From Lichtheimia corymbifera B2541 (taxonomy: Eukaryota > Mucoromycota > Mucoromycetes > Mucorales > Lichtheimiaceae): a DNA stretch of 27,975 bases. This document shows, in pieces, positions 1 through 8,536 of the stretch; position 1 is the stretch's first letter; each line of letters starts with the position of its first letter. The notes beneath the pieces are model-generated. The model did not search any database, had not been told where the DNA came from, and saw only the letters and a program-made list of their open reading frames with translations. A program made the position numbers and the translations under genes. Location: NCBI GenBank assembly GCA_000697475.1, contig JNEU01000658.1:1-27975 (forward strand), in the 5' to 3' direction.

Positions 1-2597
1 ACAAAGCAGTAAGCTTGGTTGTCAACCGGTGAAGTAAAAGTTGTATGCACGCGATGTGGCGGGTAAATTGGTAACCGGTGAAATGCTTGTGTGAGATCCA
101 AAGTGGTAAAAACATTTGCATGCTTTACTTGGCGAAATATTTCATCAATAAGAGGTAGGCGATACGTTTCATCAGGCAGGTGAATGTTTAGAGCTCTCGG
201 ATCAAGGCAAAGGCGGAACTTTGTTTTGTCGCCATGCGCATCCTTTTTGGGAGTCAGAGTCAAAGGAGTATTCCAGCGACCATATACCTCAGCCGGTGCC
301 TTCTCAATGATGCCATCGCGTAACCACTTGGAGATTGTTTCTTGTATCATGGGAAGGTGTTTGTCGGCAATAGGATATTGCTTTTTATAAACAGTCTTGC
401 CTTTGGTAGGGAGTTTGACGATAGCTTCATCGAGAGTGCAGAATGCATTTGTGGGGATAGCCTGATTTGCGTCCAGCAAGGGGTCAATTGTTTCAAACAA
501 TGCCTTTCTTTCTTTTTCAGAACCTGCTGGCGACGCGTTTGGTTTTGGTGGCTTCTCTTCCGCTTCTTCAACCTGAGCTTCTTGATCGTCCCATTTGGCT
601 ACCAGACCTGCAAAACCGATACGGAATGTCTTCATGAGATCAGTTCCAATACTGACAGGGTGACCTCTTGCAAGGTTCATAACCTCAAATTGGTGCGTGA
701 CATTGATATTATTATATGACACAGCTAACTTTTTTGTTGTGCCCATACGAGGCAATTTGATAGAACTATCCGCAAGTGTGATGTTTCCGTGTACGTGTTT
801 TATTTGAATACCCAGTTCTTTACAGAGACTAGTATCGATAGAAGAAAAGTTTGCTCCAGAATCGAGTAGAACCAATAGGCATTGCAACTTACAGTTTTCA
901 TCCACATCCATGTTGTTTTCATCCATGCCTGATTCCGAAGAGCGAGACGAGGAGGACGAGGAAGTTGAATTGTTGTCGGCTTCAGCCGCTTGATCCGCTT
1001 GTGGGATAATATGTGCACTGCGTGCAAGGAATTGTCGTGGAGCCTTCAGCTTGCTCAAGACGTGTGCAGGAGCTTTGCCGTTGGCCTTTCTTTTTGCTGC
1101 TTCCTTTTTACAATGAAAACACCAGTCGTTGAAATACATTTCCTTGCGTGGATCATGAGGGCAAGTATGATCTCCACCTTCGAACGATACAACTTTACCT
1201 TTTTCATGCTTGTAGCAATGCGAACATGCACCTTTTGGTACATCAAGTTGCTTTTTTGGGTGCTTGAACTTACGTTCGTTGCGTTGGTGGTTAGAAAAGG
1301 TTTCATTGTGAGATCGTTTGGATCCAGCAGTACCAAAGGTTGGCAGGGTGTTGAAGTTGGCAAAGGCACGGCGATAGTGTTCAAGATCCACCGGCCAATC
1401 AGCTCCATGCTGCAGATTAACATGGTCCGTAGCAAGCTGTTTAGTACTTACTTGCATGTTTTCAAACATCAAATCGCGAATAAAGGCATCTTGTTGCGAA
1501 AGCTTAGCCTTGTAAGCGAGATCTGAGAACCGTTGCACAAATGTGCACAGCGTTTCGTCGTGTTTTTGACGACACTTGATGACTTCGCCATGTAGACGAC
1601 GTTGTTCAGCCGTCGTGTCGAACAGCGTGATAATTGTTGATTTGACCTGTTCCCAAGTCAATTCCTGCTGTCCAGGTGAGAGTTCCACATTGTTTAATGC
1701 AGATGTAAGGCGCTCAAGTTGTTGAGCATCCAGAGCGTAGTTCACAATACGTCCCCAATTCATATCCTTGCTTTCGGCACTTTCAAACCCATTGTAATTC
1801 ATTACACGGTCTACTTTTGTAGCCCACTCTTCTGCTGTGTGGAACTTGAGTTGACGAGCAGCAGGATCTGAGTGTCGAGCGGATGGCGTGTTCAGATAAG
1901 GAATTTCTTTTGGAAGTTTTGGTGGGCGTGGAGCTTTTGGTTGAGCAGTTTGGCTTACAGCCGAGCCCTCGGACGATTGTCCAAATTGAGTTTCATTCGA
2001 AAAGAAGTTGGGGTTGTCGGGATATCTTTTATGATACGTGTTTTTGAGAGCATCAATCTCATCTTGAATTGCATCCATGTTCTTACGATGGCTCTTTTTA
2101 ACTTGCCAATCTGCAGCAGCACATCTGAGAGCATGTTCATGTTCCCATGCATCATGCAGTTGTTGCAATTCATGCACGCACTTGGCTTCAGCCGTGGCGT
2201 ATTTAGATGCAATAGCACCTTGAGAACCCGAGGAAGGGATTAGAATTGGTGCAACGTGGGACGAACCCAGAGGTTGACTTTGCTGAGAGCCATTATTGAC
2301 TTTAGCTGGGCGATGCTCAGAAGGAGGCGTGATAGCCAACTCTTGCATGCCGCGGACAGGGGCTTCTGCCTCGCTGCCCTGATTGTTAAGCAAAAAGTGT
2401 AGGGTTGGTGCACGGCCATTACTGGCGTTGTTACCCGGTTGGGGCAAGGGAATGACATTATTGTCAGCAGGGATGAAAGAAGTGTTGGTGTTGTAGGGGT
2501 TGTTGCTGCTAAGCACGCGAGCAGCATTGGTGATGGAATGTGCGTTGTGAGCGTTGTACTCGTTGGTGGTGTTGTTAACGTTGTTGTTGTTGTTCAT
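1..2597 (-). CDS. Ty3/gypsy Gag-protease-reverse transcriptase polyprotein (3' part outside window)
   Basis: I translated this frame from the ATG at 2597 to the left edge and found no stop: 865 codons, truncated only by the window. Order: an Asn-rich N terminus (MNNNNNVNN); a helical Gag region (roughly residues 240-375, containing TLCTFVQRFSDLAYKAKL); a Cys/His cluster with two CxxC pairs (C458/C461 and C493/C496); a pepsin-like retroviral protease with the active site LLDSGANFSSID (Asp579) and a later IGTDLM segment; a linker; then the RT start, with KDAHGDKTKFRLCLDPRALN and the first catalytic Asp (D834) in TTLDLTQAFHRLPI. The YxDD motif, RNase H and integrase would lie left of position 1. 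Gag and Pol share one frame, so no frameshift is needed. The open frame suggests a young, possibly active copy. The Cys cluster is not the usual CCHC knuckle. I could not find the 5' LTR or primer-binding site with confidence. Confidence 0.93.
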   Translation of the reverse strand, partial: MNNNNNVNNTTNEYNAHNAHSITNAARVLSSNNPYNTNTSFIPADNNVIPLPQPGNNASNGRAPTLHFLLNNQGSEAEAPVRGMQELAITPPSEHRPAKVNNGSQQSQPLGSSHVAPILIPSSGSQGAIASKYATAEAKCVHELQQLHDAWEHEHALRCAAADWQVKKSHRKNMDAIQDEIDALKNTYHKRYPDNPNFFSNETQFGQSSEGSAVSQTAQPKAPRPPKLPKEIPYLNTPSARHSDPAARQLKFHTAEEWATKVDRVMNYNGFESAESKDMNWGRIVNYALDAQQLERLTSALNNVELSPGQQELTWEQVKSTIITLFDTTAEQRRLHGEVIKCRQKHDETLCTFVQRFSDLAYKAKLSQQDAFIRDLMFENMQVSTKQLATDHVNLQHGADWPVDLEHYRRAFANFNTLPTFGTAGSKRSHNETFSNHQRNERKFKHPKKQLDVPKGACSHCYKHEKGKVVSFEGGDHTCPHDPRKEMYFNDWCFHCKKEAAKRKANGKAPAHVLSKLKAPRQFLARSAHIIPQADQAAEADNNSTSSSSSSRSSESGMDENNMDVDENCKLQCLLVLLDSGANFSSIDTSLCKELGIQIKHVHGNITLADSSIKLPRMGTTKKLAVSYNNINVTHQFEVMNLARGHPVSIGTDLMKTFRIGFAGLVAKWDDQEAQVEEAEEKPPKPNASPAGSEKERKALFETIDPLLDANQAIPTNAFCTLDEAIVKLPTKGKTVYKKQYPIADKHLPMIQETISKWLRDGIIEKAPAEVYGRWNTPLTLTPKKDAHGDKTKFRLCLDPRALNIHLPDETYRLPLIDEIFRQVKHANVFTTLDLTQAFHRLPIYPPHRVHTTFTSPVDNQAYCF

Positions 2598-2842
2598 GTT
2601 GATAAAAAAAAATCGAGACGGTTGTTGGTTGTGAGTGTTCACTTAAAAAAAAATGAGGTGTGTATGGTAGATTGTGTGTAGTAGTAGGCGGTGGTGGAGT
2701 AAGTGATACTCGGTGTAGTGTTTTATTCTAGAGAAAGAACCAGGAACTAATATTGGATAGTATCCTACGATATAACCATACACGAGCTGAGTCTGGATGA
2801 TGGGTACACGTGATTATTCATGGACACGACAGCGTCGACCTG

Positions 2843-2905
2843 GTTTCAATTTGTCCAGTGTTGAAATCACTAAATTTGGGATTGCAGGTCTGGACAAATT
2901 GAAAC
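2843..2905. repeat. Perfect 16-bp inverted repeat (hairpin) with 31-nt loop
   Basis: gtttcaatttgtccag at 2843-2858 is the exact reverse complement of ctggacaaattgaaac at 2890-2905. Pairing stops abruptly on both sides. It lies about 250 bp upstream of the retroelement ATG on the minus strand. It could be a structured element in the retroelement leader, a terminator-like hairpin, or a footprint of a small inverted-repeat element. Confidence 0.85.
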
Positions 2906-3082
2906 GATGACTTAAGATGCTTTGCGTCATGCTGATTATCCGTGTTGTAGTAACCACCCTATATTTCATTGTCAAGTTTTGCATTAGACACATGTTTATG
3001 TTTCGCCATTGTGTAGTAAATGATGCCATCATAAAAGTATTGTTTTTTCATGATCACCTAGTGTTGACCAAAGTACAGATCG

Positions 3083-3535
3083 GATCGTATGGGTCATTCA
3101 TCTGAATCCGATCCGGTTTTCATCGTATATGCATTTCCACAATCCGTATCTGCTAGATCGGATCGGATTCGTATTGAGGGATTATCACCGTATACGTCAT
3201 TGCATCTGTCAGAGACACACATGTTACACAGAGCTACTAACGATTGTGTACTCGCACAGAAAGCGATGATGCATACTTTCAGGTCACTTCTGATATTGCA
3301 GATACCGCTTTCCTACATATCCAAACTATACCCATTGTGAATTATATTATAGTAGAGCATTGTATTTACCTATCTCGAGATATGAATTGGTAGAGTTATT
3401 GTCTTACCTCTCGATATGCAGCCGTATACCGGATATCAGCGGATACACTATCAATCCGGCCGTATATACAGATCAAGCATCCGGATTTGATTTTCCGGAT
3501 CCGATTCGGATCGGATACAACGTATTCGGATAGGA
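3083..3535. repeat. Two clusters of ATCCG/CGGAT motifs flanking about 240 bp
   Basis: Positions 3083-3175 carry repeated ATCCG and its complement (for example gatcggatcggattcg near 3158). Positions 3421-3535 carry a second, denser cluster (for example ccggatccgattcggatcgg near 3504). The clusters partly match each other in inverted orientation but are not a perfect terminal inverted repeat. Dense short motifs at both ends of a few hundred bases resemble the subterminal repeats of non-autonomous DNA transposons. That assignment is an inference. Confidence 0.4.
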
Positions 3536-3615
3536 TGAGCAACATTAGTGCAAAAATCGAAAACACGTCTATCAAGAGAAAAGCGAGGGGCCAATGCTGA
3601 AGGCGTGATAGATGT

Positions 3616-4800
3616 ATGCTGTAATTGGTAACCATGTCGGAACGCCGTCCAATCGCTTTGGTGTCTTAATCAAAGTTGCTGATAAGGATGCCTTTTATAG
3701 TCATAGACAAAATTTCAAGTCACATCCATATGTGGATTGTCTAGAAACAGAGAAAAAATTCGCTCATATGGGACATAGGAGTGATTTTCGCACCTTCTCT
3801 GATCATCTTGGACCAATAAGCAAAGTTGTAGATCAAGCATGGTTTTATAATCGCGTTTTCAACTTGAGGGTAGATTAACATGTAGAATGCTGAGAAACGA
3901 CTAGCAAAAGACCATCTGCAGGAGATCTCGTGATCACGTGGACTGGATCAGGCTTGACTCTGATCACTGTGATGTCTTGGTCAAAGTTGACCGCAACGGC
4001 TGCTTTGATAGTGGTAAACAAAATTTCAGGTCACGTTTACTTGTAGCTTGACGAGAAACGGAGAAAAAATTCGCTTATCTGGGACAAAGGGACGCGTTTC
4101 ATATCTTATCTGATCAACTTGGGCCAATAAGGAAAGTTGTAGAACAATGGTGGTTCTATAGTGGATTTTTCAATTTGAAGATAATTAATATGTCGAATGT
4201 CGACAAAACGCTAAAACAGGTTTGCATGCAAGGGCCTACATGCTCACACATACACGAATGGGCCTGCGTCTGATCGCTGTCATGTATTAGTCAATGTTGA
4301 CTACGATGACTGCTTTTATAGTGGTAAACAAAGTTCAACACGACGTTGACTTCACACCTGTCGAGAAACAAAGAAAACATTCGCTCGTATAGGAGCGTCT
4401 GTCACATAGGCACACTTTTTTTTACCTTTCTACTTCGAACCCAAACCAATGTTGTCAGTATCAGTAGCTTTATAGCTGAATCTTCAGTTCCTAAGCTGGC
4501 CGATACGTATACCATTGAGCAATGACTACCATGTATCATATAGAGAAAATCCCATCATTCATATTACATTGTGTGCAGCCATTCAAAATCTTACAATGAA
4601 GCTTGATGCCTTTATGAGAACGAAGTTCACCTGCATCTCAACCTCTATCTTGTGTGAAAATCTCAGACTTCAAACGTGCAATCCGACGTACATGGACCAT
4701 CGAACATGTTTATTTCGCTCTATCGGCACCCGCATTAAATTTGACACAATGAAACCTATTGTTTTGAAATGAATGGAATTCATCAGCATGCCGTAGCGGA
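3616..4800 (+). repeat. Left foldback arm, three ~310-bp tandem units plus inner segment
   Basis: Anchor sequences recur at an even spacing: the TTTTATAG-type box at 3693, 4004 (as TTTGATAG) and 4314, i.e. periods of 311 and 310 bp. Each unit also carries a gagaaacNNagaaaa-type box (near 3747, 4051 and 4370). The inner segment (about 4505-4790) is almost identical to the right arm, while the outer units differ at roughly one base in ten. An 85-codon frame at 4515-4772 exists only because this segment is duplicated; I do not regard it as a gene. Confidence 0.85.
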
Positions 4801-4819
4801 TGTATCACAGCGTATTTGC

Positions 4820-6400
4820 ATGATATTTCATAATGAACAAACACCACTCTCCATATGCGATCATGGTCACAGCATAGGTAAAACATAAAGATGGCCATAA
4901 CTAAAAATTCTACAAAGAAACATGGGGTCTCCAATCGAACAAAGTTGCTTGTTGGGGCCACGCGCACCTTGGGTAGAAGTTTCACGATCGTTGTGGCCAA
5001 TCTCAAAATCAACCAATGTCATCATCAGCCTCGTCGAAAAAAAATCCAGAGGTCGACCAAAATATTTTTGGCTGGTGGCGACATCGAATTTTGAGATTGG
5101 CGAGCCGGATCGTAAAACTTGCACACAAGGTGCGCTTCACCCCGACGAGCAACTTTGTTCTATGAAAGAGCCCACATTTCATTGTAGAATTCTTAGCTAT
5201 GTGCATCTTTATGTTTTACATATGCTGTGACCAGGATGGTATATGGAGAGTGGTGTTTGTTCATTATGAAGTATCCTGCAAATGAGCTGTCTGAAACAAT
5301 CACGCCCCTGCGCATCGGCCGCTCTATCAGGGTCTACCTACCTGACAATTGACAAAGGTCACCTTTCATATAGCATCATGGTTACACCATATGTAAAACA
5401 CAAAGATGCCCATAACTACAAACCTTACAATGAAACGTGGGGTCGTCAATCGAACAAAGTTGCTCGGCTGGGTGTAGCGCACCTTGCGTCGAAGTTTCAC
5501 GATAGTTGTGACCAATCTCAAAATCGCCCAATGTCACCACCAGGCTCGTCGAAAAAAAATTCAAGAGGTCGACCAAAATATTTTTGGCTGGTGGTGACAT
5601 CGCGAATTTTGGGATTGGCTAGCTCGATCGTGAAACTTGCACACAAGGTGAGCTTGATCCCTGTCGTATTCTGAGGGACTAGCCCACCATCTTTATTCAC
5701 ACTCAGCATGATTGCATCATCTCATCTATATACACACGCGTAATCACCCTAAATAAATCTTCGTCTTTCTTTCTCTTATTGAGTCTCACGGACACTTTAC
5801 TGCTACCAGTTCTCTCTCTGCTCTCAACACACACACGCACATACATCTTCTATTTTATTATATCACAATCCCGACGAGCAACTTTGTTCTATAAAAGAGC
5901 CCACGTTTCATTGTAGAATTTTTAGTTATGGGCACCTTTATGTTTTACATATACTGAAAGCGTGATACTATATGGAGACTGGTGTTTGTTCATTATGAAG
6001 TATCCTACCAATGATCTGTGTGACACAATCACGTCCCTGCGCACCTTGCGCTCTATCAGTGTTGACCTACTTGACAATGAACAAACACCACTTATCATAT
6101 AGCCTCATGCTTATAGTATATGTAAAAACATAAGGTGGCCGTATTTGTAAACTTTACAATGAAACGTGGGGTCTTCAAGCGAAGAAAGGTGCTCGGCGGA
6201 ATGTAGCGCACCTTGTGGCGAAGTTTTATGATCGTCGTGGCCAATCTCAAAATCACCCAATATCACCACCAGCCTCGTCGAAAAAAAAAATTCAAGAGGT
6301 CGAGCAGATCCACATTGGCATTGGGTGAAATTGAGATCGGCCACGACGATCATGAAACTTCTACACAAGGTGCGCCTGGCCCCAACAAGAAACTTTGTTC
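4820..6400. repeat. Foldback core of ~515-bp direct units, each partly palindromic
   Basis: A marker, tcgtcgaaaaaaaa, occurs at 5031, 5546 and 6275. The first spacing is 515 bp. The second is 729 bp, which becomes about 518 bp after removing the 206-bp solo LTR and its 5-bp duplication. Each unit contains an ccgacgagcaactttgttc block (5142 and 5871) and, in inverted orientation, the related block around cgaacaaagttgct (4937 and 5452). Sequences on the two sides of the motif gaccaaaatatttttgg (around 5057 and 5571) fold back on each other. No credible protein is encoded. Confidence 0.7.
5657..5872. mobile_element. Solo LTR (206 bp) with 5-bp target-site duplication
   Basis: The LTR spans 5662-5867, begins TGTCGTATTC and ends TATATCACA, so it has TG...CA termini. 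It is flanked by ATCCC on both sides (5657-5661 and 5868-5872). Removing it restores the repeat unit: gcttgATCCCgacgagcaac matches the uninterrupted unit at 5133-5151, gcttcACCCCgacgagcaac. TATATA (around 5730) and AATAAA (around 5752) fit a short LTR promoter and polyA region. No internal retroelement sequence remains, so it is a solo LTR left by LTR-LTR recombination. A 5-bp duplication is typical of Ty1/copia and Ty3/gypsy integration. The orientation inferred from TATA and AATAAA is plus, but this is weak. Confidence 0.88.
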
Positions 6401-6533
6401 GATTGGAGAACCCACGTTTCATTGTCGAATTTTGAGTTATGGCCATCTTTATGTATATATGCTGTGACCATGGTCGCATATGGAGAGTGGTGTTTGTTCA
6501 TTATGAAGTATCATGCAAATACGCTGTGATACA

Positions 6534-7340
6534 TCCGCTACGGCATGCGGATGAATTCTATTCATTTCAAAACAATAGGTTTCATTATGTCAAACTTAAT
6601 GCGGTCGCCAATCGAGTGAAATAAGCATGTTCAGCGCTCCATAAAGGCAGGATCACATGGTACAATGATCGCACTTTCTCACACGATTGTCCTCAGCATG
6701 CTCATCAATTTGGTGTTCATAAAGACCCCATGTTTCATTCACACATTTTGAATGCCACTGTTCAATAGTGTCAACACTATAAGGCGGTCGGAGACGGGGT
6801 GTGCGCCGCAATCATGAAATTTGATCTAATAGGCAGGTTGTTGGGGTTCCATTTTTATAGCTTGAAACTTGGTGAGACGGTCCGCTACGGCGTTCTGATG
6901 AATCGTATTCATTTCAAAACAATAGGTTTCATTGTGTCAAACTTAATGCGGGCGCCGATAGAGCAAAATCAGCATGTCCGGCGCTCGCTAAAGCTGGGAT
7001 CACATGGTACCATGATCATACTTTCTCCCAAGATCCTCCTCAGCATGCTCATCAATTTGGTCTTCATAAAGACCCCATGTTTCATTCACAGATTTTGAAT
7101 GCCCGTGTTCAATAGGGTCAACACTATAAGGCGGTCGGAGACGGGGTGTGCGCCGGAATCATGAAATTTGATTTAATAGGCAGTTTGGTGGGGTTCCATT
7201 TTTATAGCTTGAAACTTGGTGAGACGGTCCGCTACGGCATGCTGATGGATTCCATTCATTTCAAAACAATAGGTTTCATTGTGTCAAATTTAATGCGGGT
7301 GCCGATAGAGCGAAATAAACATGTTCGATGGTCCATGTAC
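6534..7340 (+). repeat. Exact 347-bp tandem repeat (two full copies and a partial third)
   Basis: tccgctacggc occurs at 6534, 6881 and 7228, giving two intervals of exactly 347 bp. The copies share long blocks such as cattcatttcaaaacaatag and ctcagcatgctcatcaattt. The third copy continues as the inner edge of the right foldback arm. The left arm has only one such junction (ending at 4800), so the right side carries 694 extra bases. The ORFs of about 60-100 codons here are copies of one another and look non-coding. Confidence 0.88.
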
Positions 7341-8412
7341 GTCGGATTGCACGTTTGAAGTCTGAGATTTTCACACAAGATAGAGGTTGAGATGCAGGTG
7401 AACTTCGTTCTCATAAAGGCATCAAGCTTCATTGTAAGATTTTGAATGGCTGCACACAATGTAATATGAATGATGGGATTTTCTCTATATGATACATGGT
7501 AGTCATTGCTCAATCGTATACGTATCGGCCAGCTTAGAAACTGAAGATTCAGCTATAAAGCTACTGATACTGACAACATTGGTTTGGGTTCGAAGTAGAA
7601 AGGTGAAAAGAAGCGCGCCTATGTGATAGACGCTCCTACACGAGCGAATTTTTTCTTTGTTTCTCGACAGGTGTGGAGTCAACGTCGTGTTGAACTTTGT
7701 TTACCACTATAAAAGCAGTCATCGTAGTCAACATTGACTAATACATGACAGCGATCAGACGCAGGCCCATTTGTGTATGTGTGAGCATGTAGGCCCTTGC
7801 ATGCAAACCTGTTTTAGTGTTTTGTCGACATTCGACATATTAATTTATCTTCAAATTGAATCTCCACCATAGAGCCACCATTGTTCTACAACTTTCCTTA
7901 TTGGTTCAAGTTGATCAGAGATGTTGTGAAACACACTCCTTTGCCCCACATGAGCTAATTTTTTCTCTATTTCTCGACAAGGTACACGTCAACGTGACCT
8001 GAGATTTTGTTTACGACTATAAAAGCCGCCGTTGCGGCCAACATTGACTAAGACGTCATAGTGATCAGAGTCAAGCCTGATCCAGTCCACGTGATCACCA
8101 GATCTCCTGAACACGATCTTTTGTTAGTCGTTTGTCAGCATTCTACGTCTTAATCTGCCCTCAAATTGAAAACTTGATTATAAAACCATCCTTTTTCTAC
8201 AACTGTGCTTATTGGTTCAAGATTATCAGAGAAGGTGTGAAAATCACTCCTGTATCCCATATGACCGAATTTTTTCTCTGTTTCTCGACAATCCACTGGT
8301 GAATGTGACTTGAAATCTCGGCAATTACTATAAAAGGCATCCTTATCAGCAACTTTGATTAAAACACCAAAGCGATTGGACGGCGTTCCGACGTGGTTAC
8401 CAATTACGGCAT
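7228..8412 (-). repeat. Right foldback arm, inverted copy of 3616-4800
   Basis: This is the reverse complement of the left arm with the same three-unit structure: ctataaaa boxes ending at 7710, 8020 and 8331 (periods 310 and 311). The inner part encodes on the minus strand the same 85-residue frame (7256-7513) as the left arm at 4515-4772, which shows near-identity at DNA level. Outer units are more diverged from the left arm. The outermost unit ends about 125 bp before the start codon of the next gene. Confidence 0.85.
8329..8336 (+). promoter_or_regulatory. TATA-box-like TATAAAAG in the outermost foldback unit
   Basis: TATAAAAG stands about 200 bp upstream of the ATG at 8537 and points toward it. 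The same box recurs near 7710 and 8020, and in mirror orientation in the left arm. Both arms thus carry outward-directed TATA motifs. Whether this one drives the neighbouring gene is inference. Confidence 0.4.
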
Positions 8413-8536
8413 GGTATCTATAGATATCGGGTGAAGTCGGTTGCCATGGAGCGGCGTCTGAATTTCAAAATTTAACGGGGTCAAACCAACTTTTCCTTTT
8501 TTCCCCACCTCTTTTTATTGCTACTCCTCTGTTACC

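Larger units (their letters stand above)
2598..3607. other. Gene-free interval right of the retroelement
   Basis: On the retroelement strand this begins with its leader (short, with A/T runs at 2608-2615 and 2644-2652). No LTR with TG...CA ends could be defined here. The rest holds a perfect hairpin (2843-2905) and two clusters of ATCCG/CGGAT motifs (3083-3535). The ORFs here are short (up to about 88 codons) and without recognisable domains, so I call no gene. Confidence 0.5.
3616..8412. mobile_element. Foldback-type element with long, internally repetitive inverted arms
   Basis: The sequence from 3616 inward reappears as the reverse complement from 8412 inward (shared ends atgc[t/c]gtaattggtaacc). 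Weaker matching extends to about 3608 and 8421. The arms are about 1.2 kb: 3616-4800 against 7228-8412. After skipping 694 bp on the right, homology resumes for another ~220 bp (4800-5020 against 6534-6320). Each arm is made of tandem units, and the core holds further alternating-orientation repeats. No ORF resembles a transposase; the longest are about 130 codons and lie inside repeats. Long inverted repeats built of direct repeats are the hallmark of foldback (FB/Galileo-like) elements. Exact termini and a target-site duplication could not be fixed. Confidence 0.75.

Noticed and set aside
347..2527. Plus-strand and alternative minus-strand ORFs within 1-2600
   Set aside because: The continuous 865-codon Gag-Pol frame with protease and RT motifs explains the region; the others are shadows.
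2641..2800. Possible 5' LTR end and primer-binding site of the left retroelement
   Set aside because: No TG...CA boundaries or convincing tRNA-complementary stretch could be identified by eye, and the second LTR lies outside the window.
4515..4772. An 85-codon ORF found identically at 7256-7513 on the other strand
   Set aside because: Identity is explained by the foldback arms. The protein is unlike any family and has no splice or promoter support, so it is treated as repeat DNA.
4710..6624. Many 60-130-codon ORFs in the foldback core containing phrases such as ARGPNKQLCSIG
   Set aside because: They recur on both strands because the core consists of inverted repeats; no transposase motif is present.
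3480..8420. CRISPR-like array suggested by regularly spaced repeats
   Set aside because: Repeat units are hundreds of bases long and in inverted arms, there are no short direct repeats with unique spacers, and the genome is eukaryotic.
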